Part shown: positions 57,842 through 64,000 of the stretch, in pieces | How the letters are laid out: every line of letters begins with the position of its first letter | Numbering within the stretch: the stretch's first letter is position 1 | From: Neodontobutis hainanensis | Taxonomy: Eukaryota > Chordata > Actinopteri > Gobiiformes > Odontobutidae | Length of the DNA stretch: 64,000 nt | Assembly (NCBI GenBank): GCA_024349245.1 | Contig: JALDNG010000959.1 | Location: forward strand, 1-64,000 | Direction of reading: 5' to 3' | Made by a program: the position numbers and the translations under genes | The notes under the pieces: generated by a model | What the model was told of the DNA's origin: nothing | The model's input: only the letters and a program-made list of their open reading frames with translations | Databases searched by the model: none

Positions 57842-59325
57842 TCAATTTTATATAACGCTTTTCTGGGAGGCAAAGACGCTTTACATATCAATTATGGCAT
57901 ACAACAAATGACAGTTTTAGTGAAAGTAAATCAAAAGAAAAATATGGGGAGTCAGAGGCACTAGGACCCAGTGTGGCCTTTGAGTTGAGGCAGCAGATTG
58001 TGTACTGAGGCCTAAACACGACACATTCCTGGCTGGGCTGAAGCCACACTTCACTCAGTCTGTTTGAGAGATGTCTGTACTTTCTTTTCAGCACAGGTTA
58101 AATAAAAACTTAATTAATATAATGATGGGAAATACAAAAGAGACTGTAACTGAGAATTAATTAATGTTTAATCTATGTAGGCCACTAATTATGGAAATAT
58201 GTGTCAATATTTTGTATTTTCTGGCCTCAGTTCCTTTATACATAAAAGTTTTTGCTTGACCAGGTGTGAAAATCTTTTGTGAGGAATGCAGTTTTCTCCC
58301 ATTTCTCCGTTCCTCGCTGCAGGATCTGAATCAGTGACCAGTTGAACACAGAGACTGCAGTGTTTGTTGTCCAAGAGCATGCCAGAAGTGGGGCCAAGTG
58401 TGTTTACAGTGAAATGTGAGCACTCAGTGGGATGTAATACGGCTCTGGTTATATGATGACTATTACAAATGTGTAATGAGGAAGATACTAGACATTCAAT
58501 GTTAATGTCATTTAATAAAAAATATATACACCACTTAACACTAGACCTATTGAGGTGGGATTTAGGCACTTATTTCTATAAACTGTGGTTTGATTGACCT
58601 CAGAAACATTGTAAATACATTTATTTGTGACCACATGTTACACTGTGTTTTTACTGTTCAGGCTAGTTGTAGCTAGTTGTAGCATTGGATAACTATTTTA
58701 AATTAAGTTAGATAGGTTAAAAAGGAGATTGGCTTAAACCAAATAACTCATTTAACTCAATAGATAAGAATGAGAATCCAGTCTGACAGGCACTAGGACC
58801 CAATACCTGGTCAGTGAGCTGAGGCCACAGATATGGAACATAAATATGAGTTTGTTCAGGGCCTAAACACAAGGCCAGATAAAAAGAGATGCAGTAAGTT
58901 TATCCTTTTTGTCTTCTTCATAATAGATAATACACAGATCCTCTTTAATGTAGTAATATCTGCATATTACCCTTGACTCAGTGCCTAATTTGTGGGTAAA
59001 AGTTAATGTGACCTGTTTTTAAACATGTTTAACTGAACTATAACTCAGTCTTTAGAATATGCCCATTAGTTTGTTAAAATGGCATTATTTATATACAAAA
59101 AGCTATAATGTAGTCTTCATAACAATCATTTTCCTTTTCCTTTTTTCCATCTTGATTCTTCCCTAAATATTCTCTGTGTCTCCCCACCTCCAGTTTTACA
59201 AATGAAGCACACCTTGATTGGTTTGAATTTATTAAACCAATTCATACAACAGCCACTGAACTGTTATTAGTTAATATAACTAAAATACCCCACTGTCTAT
59301 TTGTGTTCTCTGCTCCATGTTTTAG

Positions 59326-59493
59326 ATGAAAACCTGGATGAATCTACAAAGAGACAGCAAGAGTCTGTTAAAAAGCCAAGACCTTTCTGGCTTCTTGTGA
59401 TCCATGTCATGGAGGATCGTTTGCTTCTCCTCCTCCGGCTAATAGCATTCTTTAGTATTTGCAAATCCTCTTTTGACCAGTTACACGATCACC
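59326..59493 (+). pseudogene. Candidate first transmembrane exon, unit B
   Basis: The 168-base version of the exon at 7026-7192, open from DENLDESTKRQQES through PRPFWLLVIHV and a Leu-rich helix to SFDQLHDH. It has a TTTTAG acceptor and a GTGAGT donor. It shows the unbroken frame lost by one base in unit A. The link to channel domain I S1 rests on position and hydrophobic pattern only. Confidence 0.4.
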
Positions 59494-60710
59494 GTGAGTT
59501 TATTCTTTTCTATTTCACATGGACTGTATATCTTGTTACTTGGTTTACAAAGACTTGTGTCTAAGCAGTAACAACTGTCTTAATCTAGCCACTCCTACCT
59601 ATTGATGAATAGGATGTATCTGTTCTGTGGAGTGTATTATGACCATAGAGGTTATCGGCCAATTGGTCTTGTATTTACCAGTACTGTCATTATGACAGGG
59701 CAATAAAATGGCAGCTACATCCGGGCTTTTCGGCTTTTACGCCATAGTAAAACAATGGTTTTCAGATAGCATAAACATATTAATCAAAAATTAAAATTAA
59801 GAGTTGTCCCGAATTAAAAACTTTAGAAGCTCTAGAGACCGGAGCCATCTTTTGTACCAGGCTGTAAACATGATTTTTACACTTGTAAAGTCGTGCCCTC
59901 TGGTGGATGGCGGTATATTGCTGTATTTCGCTGTATTTTGCTGTATTTTGCCGTATTTAAAGACCATTTAGGAGTTTCCATGAGAGACGCTTGATTATGA
60001 CCTAACCCCGACACGGTACAACAGTCAGGTCCACTTCACTTTCATTAATAACAATCATTTACACGTTCAGGGTACATTAAACACATTCACACAGGCAACC
60101 GAGTAGATCCTGTTACTCTAAAACTTCTAAATGTCAGGACTAAACACCCTGAGTGTGATACCCATTTGAAACATGTACCGTTTTGTTCAGAGTTGCTGGC
60201 GGCAGTAGGTGTGCAGCCTAACTGGGAGGAGGACGTTGCTGTGCTTGGCTCCTGAGCCCTCCTGACCATCATTAAGGCTGTCCTGGAGTGGACTGAGGAA
60301 AAGAAACTTGCTAGAGTTAAAGGGATGTGTTGGGAGCAAGTAGCAACCAACTGAGGACAGTGATCAAGGTGAGAACAGACATGAACAAACTAAAACATTA
60401 CTTCATTGTATTATTTTGTGTCTTTTGTGTTTGTGTTAATAATTGTGTTCCTGCTTTACACTCTTCTTGGGGGCAGCCAAGAAGAGAGACATCTAGTGAA
60501 GCTGCAGAGAAAGCTTTGGATTTATTAGCTTTGAATCAAGAGGTCTGATCCATGGGTAGCTTCTGGTGCGCAAATCGGGCCTTATTACCCCTGGCTGGGT
60601 CGCCTGGGCGAAGGTGTCTGATGCTGCGAGAACCGAAAACACCTGATGATTCGCACCAGTGCATCCAGGAGATGTTTCTTAGATCGGTGCAGAATTCGTA
60701 GACATACAAT

Positions 60711-61092
60711 TATACTGTATTTTTTGGGTTTAATAATTTCCTATGGCAGTGACAAAAGAGAATGCCAACCAAGATGACCGACTGCTATAAAACCACGTTA
60801 CTTGTCATAAATCAATTTAACTGTGTGTTTTAAATGAAAGCAGCAGGATCATTTGGACAAGTCTCTACCCCACAGCATTGCAGTGTATGTTTATTGAAAC
60901 ATTGCAATAATAAATTATACTGGCTACTGTCCAGACTAACAAATTCAAATTTCAAAATGTATAACTTTTCATTTAGCATCTGCTCAGGCATTTTTAGGAA
61001 AATAAAACACATTGTTGAGTGAGAGATCAAAATACAATCACTCTGAAAGACAGTCATTTTAATGTGTGGCAGTTCTTCAAGGAATGTTAAGG
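60711..61092. other. Unit B intron before domain I
   Basis: Matches 22136-22526. Short opposite-strand frames here repeat in both units but match no family. The deletion of the S2 exon start is present at 61093, as in unit A. Confidence 0.55.
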
Positions 61093-64000
61093 TGAATGTG
61101 TTGGCTCACGGTGTCTTCCGTCATGAACACAGTTATCTACGAAACAAGTGGAACTGTTTCGATGCCTTCATTATTGCTGTTGAGTGAGTATCCAACAAAT
61201 AAACACATATACAACAACGCTGCTTTGTGATCAACCACTTTTGCACTTTTGTTATTAATGATATTTTGTCTGTGTTGTCCTTTAAGGCTGCTGGGATATG
61301 TTTTGAGTTTTTTCCGGATTGACCTCTTCTGGTTGTTAGATTCTCTGAGGCCACTGCGCCTGATAAGAAGGATAACATGTAAGTCTTTTTTCCAAACCAC
61401 AAACATAGTAAAAAAAACACTGAAATAAAATTGAGACAACAAGTGCAGTTCAAATCAATTATCTAACCTGTTTGAGCAGGCCTGCGGAGAACTGTGGAGA
61501 CCATTTTAGAAACCCTGCCCATGTTCTCTAATGTCCTTCTGCTCTTCAACCTGCTCATCATCGTCTTCGGCATTGCAGCAGTGCAGCTGTGGAAGGGACA
61601 GCTACGCAACCGCTGCTTTCTCGGAGCTGATGTAACGTAAGTTTAAAAGTATAGTCTAGGGCTTTTTCCTCCCTTGAAAGTCCACCATCTCCATCACGTT
61701 GCAACTTTCTAAGTAGCTCGCCAAAGACTTAAGGAATCCTACATAAACTTGATCTGTCACTCAGCAAACCAACATACCTTTATATCCAATCTGGGCACAA
61801 ATGTTTGATTTGGTCATTCAAAGTCTGAAAGATAAATGGAATACTAACAATGTTGCATTTCCAGCAGTCTTTTGTGATATGGATATAGAGAGTTGCAGCG
61901 TCAACACATGTTAAATATATATTATGCAACTGGACCTATAAGCATTGAGCAATGGCTTTAGTCTCACATTTGGCTGTTGCTTTCTAAAAGTATTGCTAGA
62001 CTTCTGTATTTATCAGATGATTGGTTTTGTCTTCATTGTCTACAGACAAAAAGTATTAAAGTGTGTATGTCTCTATGTCTCTCCTCAGACAGTACAACAG
62101 GACCATGCATCCTTTCTACTCTGACCCTAACAACTCACCCTTCATCTGTTCACCATTTGACAACGATGGTCAGCATTGCAGTAACGTACCATCTACAGTC
62201 AAAAACAACACCCAGTGCATGGTTTTACCTGAGAGTCAGGCCCTGGCTTCGTTTAATGACTCTCACGACTGTGTGAACTGGAACAGTTTGTACAGAGAGT
62301 GTCAACGTGGAGACGAGAACCCTTATGAAGGAATCATTAACTTTGACGACATTGGTTATGCTTGGATAGCTATATTTCAGGTGAGTAATAATAATAAATC
62401 AAATTTAAATAGCGCTTTTCAGAGGATGCTTTACATACACAATACACACACAGGACAAATAAAACAATAAATAATTATGTAAACAGTATGATCACTTGTA
62501 CAGTGCATCAGAAACATATTCACAGTGCTTCACTTTTTCCACATTTTATGTTACAGCCTTTTCCCAAAATTGATTAAATTCATAATTTGTCTCAAAATTC
62601 TACAAACAATACCCCACAATAAAAACTTTAAAAAAGTTTAAATTAAACGTTAAAATTTATTTAAAAAAAAAAAAAAAAAAAACAGTAATGAGCTGGAAAA
62701 AAAGTTTTTTATGTTATCATTCATATTCTTTGGAAAATGGCCAAAAAAAAACAAAAATTCTGCCAGGGTATGTAATTTTTGAACACAACCGTGTCTGAGC
62801 TCAATTTTGAGTGTTATGGCAAAGGCTTTGAATAATTATGTACATGCACTTTTTTTTTTTTTAATATCTCAGTATCTACTCACCTGAACAGATTTGTCTT
62901 TGAACTCTTTATTGATCTGTGTATTTTTCATTTGAAAATCCTCAGGTCATCACACTGGAAGGATGGTCAGAAATCATGTATTTTGTCATGGATGCCTTTT
63001 CTTTTTGGAGTTTTTATTTTTATAGTTGTGACTGTGGTAAGTATTCAATTTTTATATTTTACAGAGGCAAAGATATACCCTTAAGCTTTAGTATATACCC
63101 TGAAAGCTGTATTTGGCGAAATTTCAAATCAAAGTCAAAAGAGAAAGAAAAACTAATTCATAATGCCTTTTTATTTTGGTGAAAATTTTTGCATACACTG
63201 GTTTTTAAATGAACAGCAAAATCAATATCATTAACACCAGAAAGTGTATACATAGTTCTCACTTGATTGATGAATTCTCACCAACTTGATAGTGTTGCGT
63301 TTTTAAATCATCAGTTGTGTAAATTTGTTCTACATTCTGTTGTCGAGCGGGTAGATCAGAGACGTGAGAGATTGGGGCACACCTTATTTTTCTTTTAGTT
63401 CCCATTTTTGTTACATGTGGTGAGAAATTACTTTTGGACTTAGGAAAAAGAATGGTCGCCTCATTCATGAAGCTTCTTGTGTAGAAATATCTACTTAAAC
63501 CCTACTTAAGAGGATTTTCACCAAATCTTTTTTACATTAACTGAAAAATGTTCTTCTAAAAGAACAAATCTCAAGAACAGGGTGAAGCCTACAAATGAAT
63601 GATCTAAGCTACTAAAGGCCATTTGGCAGGGTACAGGTCTCATTACGTGTCTCTGTCCTGTAGTTCTTAAAGTACAGCCGCTTTCGTACAGGTGCTCTGG
63701 AGTATTTTTTTTAAATGACAACGGAAACAAAGCTAACTGCGTACCCCAAGCTCTCTTTGTGATACTGAAACCCACTGGCCTCTTTTCCCAAACTCAGATA
63801 CTCATTTGAACACTCTCAGACTGACATTCACTGAAGCTGTCTGTTTTTTCTTATTCTTCTTTTACTTCCTGTCTTTTATGTTGTGGTTTTAAAGTGACTG
63901 CTCTTCTTTCACATCAGCTCGGAGCATTTGTCATGACGAACGTGTGTGCTGTAGTGATTAGTACCCAGTTCTCGATGTTCGCGGAGCAGCAGCAGCATGA
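61093..64000 (+). pseudogene. Domain I of the Cav3-like channel (unit B), cut by window end
   Basis: Exons are 61093-61183 (S2 end), 61287-61378 (S3-S4), 61480-61636 (S5), 62089-62380 (turret), 62946-63036 (pore, filter Glu at 62958-62960) and 63918-64000 (S6, incomplete). They match unit A nearly exactly. The S2 exon carries the same 85-base loss. The pore exon is again 91 bases, one too many, but its T runs are arranged differently from unit A. No further exon can be seen. Confidence 0.87.

Larger units (their letters stand above)
57090..64000 (+). repeat. Unit B: tandem copy of the ERV end and channel 5' part
   Basis: Aligns by eye with 1-1298, then 6091-8160, then 21896 to about 25423, with only scattered substitutions and short indels. 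It skips the L2 at 1299-6090 and the block 8161-21895. The copy runs off the window end within the domain I S6 exon, so the rest of unit B is not visible. Confidence 0.95.

Overview
The window looks like teleost fish genomic DNA. The evidence is a near-full-length L2/Maui-type LINE, a 5'-truncated Rex3/RTE-type LINE, tRNA-derived SINEs with L2/CR1-like tails, hAT and Tc1-like DNA transposons, a gamma/epsilon-like class I endogenous retrovirus (ERV), and remnants of Fc-receptor-like immunoglobulin (Ig) receptor genes. All genes have spliceosomal introns, and nothing prokaryotic is present.

The backbone is a plus-strand gene for a four-domain, T-type-like (Cav3-like) voltage-gated calcium channel. 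Its exons run from a candidate first transmembrane exon (7026) through domain I (22527-25497), domain II (25734-28292), a short II-III linker (29249-29487), domain III (31441-33729) and domain IV (33819-39745), where an unusually short C-terminus ends in TGA. The four pore loops carry Glu, Glu, Asp, Asp (TLEGW, TQEDW, SKDGW, TGDNW), the T-type selectivity signature. The exons I can find total only about 1,240 codons, far less than usual T-type channels, because the inter-domain linkers and the C-tail are tiny. Nearly every exon keeps good splice sites, but many carry one-base frameshifts. The domain I S2 exon has lost its acceptor, so I call the locus a pseudogene while flagging possible assembly indels.

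Layout. The window starts inside the 3' end and LTR of one ERV copy (1-749). Unit A follows: an L2 insertion (1299-6090), the first channel exon, and then a 13.7-kb block (8161-21895) absent from unit B. That block holds a scrambled 3' half-copy of the channel (10530-17770, including an exon fusing domain I to domain II), interrupted by a 4.8-kb hAT, plus a degraded Ig-receptor gene (19010-20824). The main channel body follows (22527-39745), with a second hAT and a Tc1-like element in its introns. After its 3' UTR come more Ig-receptor fragments (42305-49177) split by the Rex3 insertion. An ERV with gag, pro and pol but almost no env (49188-57841) truncates the last Ig exon. From about 57090 to the window end the sequence repeats unit A almost exactly (unit B), without the L2 and without the 13.7-kb block.

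The main interest is a compact, divergent Cav3-like channel whose 3' ends are each followed by inhibitory-type Ig-receptor remnants. The array has been reshaped by ERV-associated tandem duplication and internal exon shuffling. Several insertions have clean target-site duplications or empty paralogous sites that let the events be ordered.
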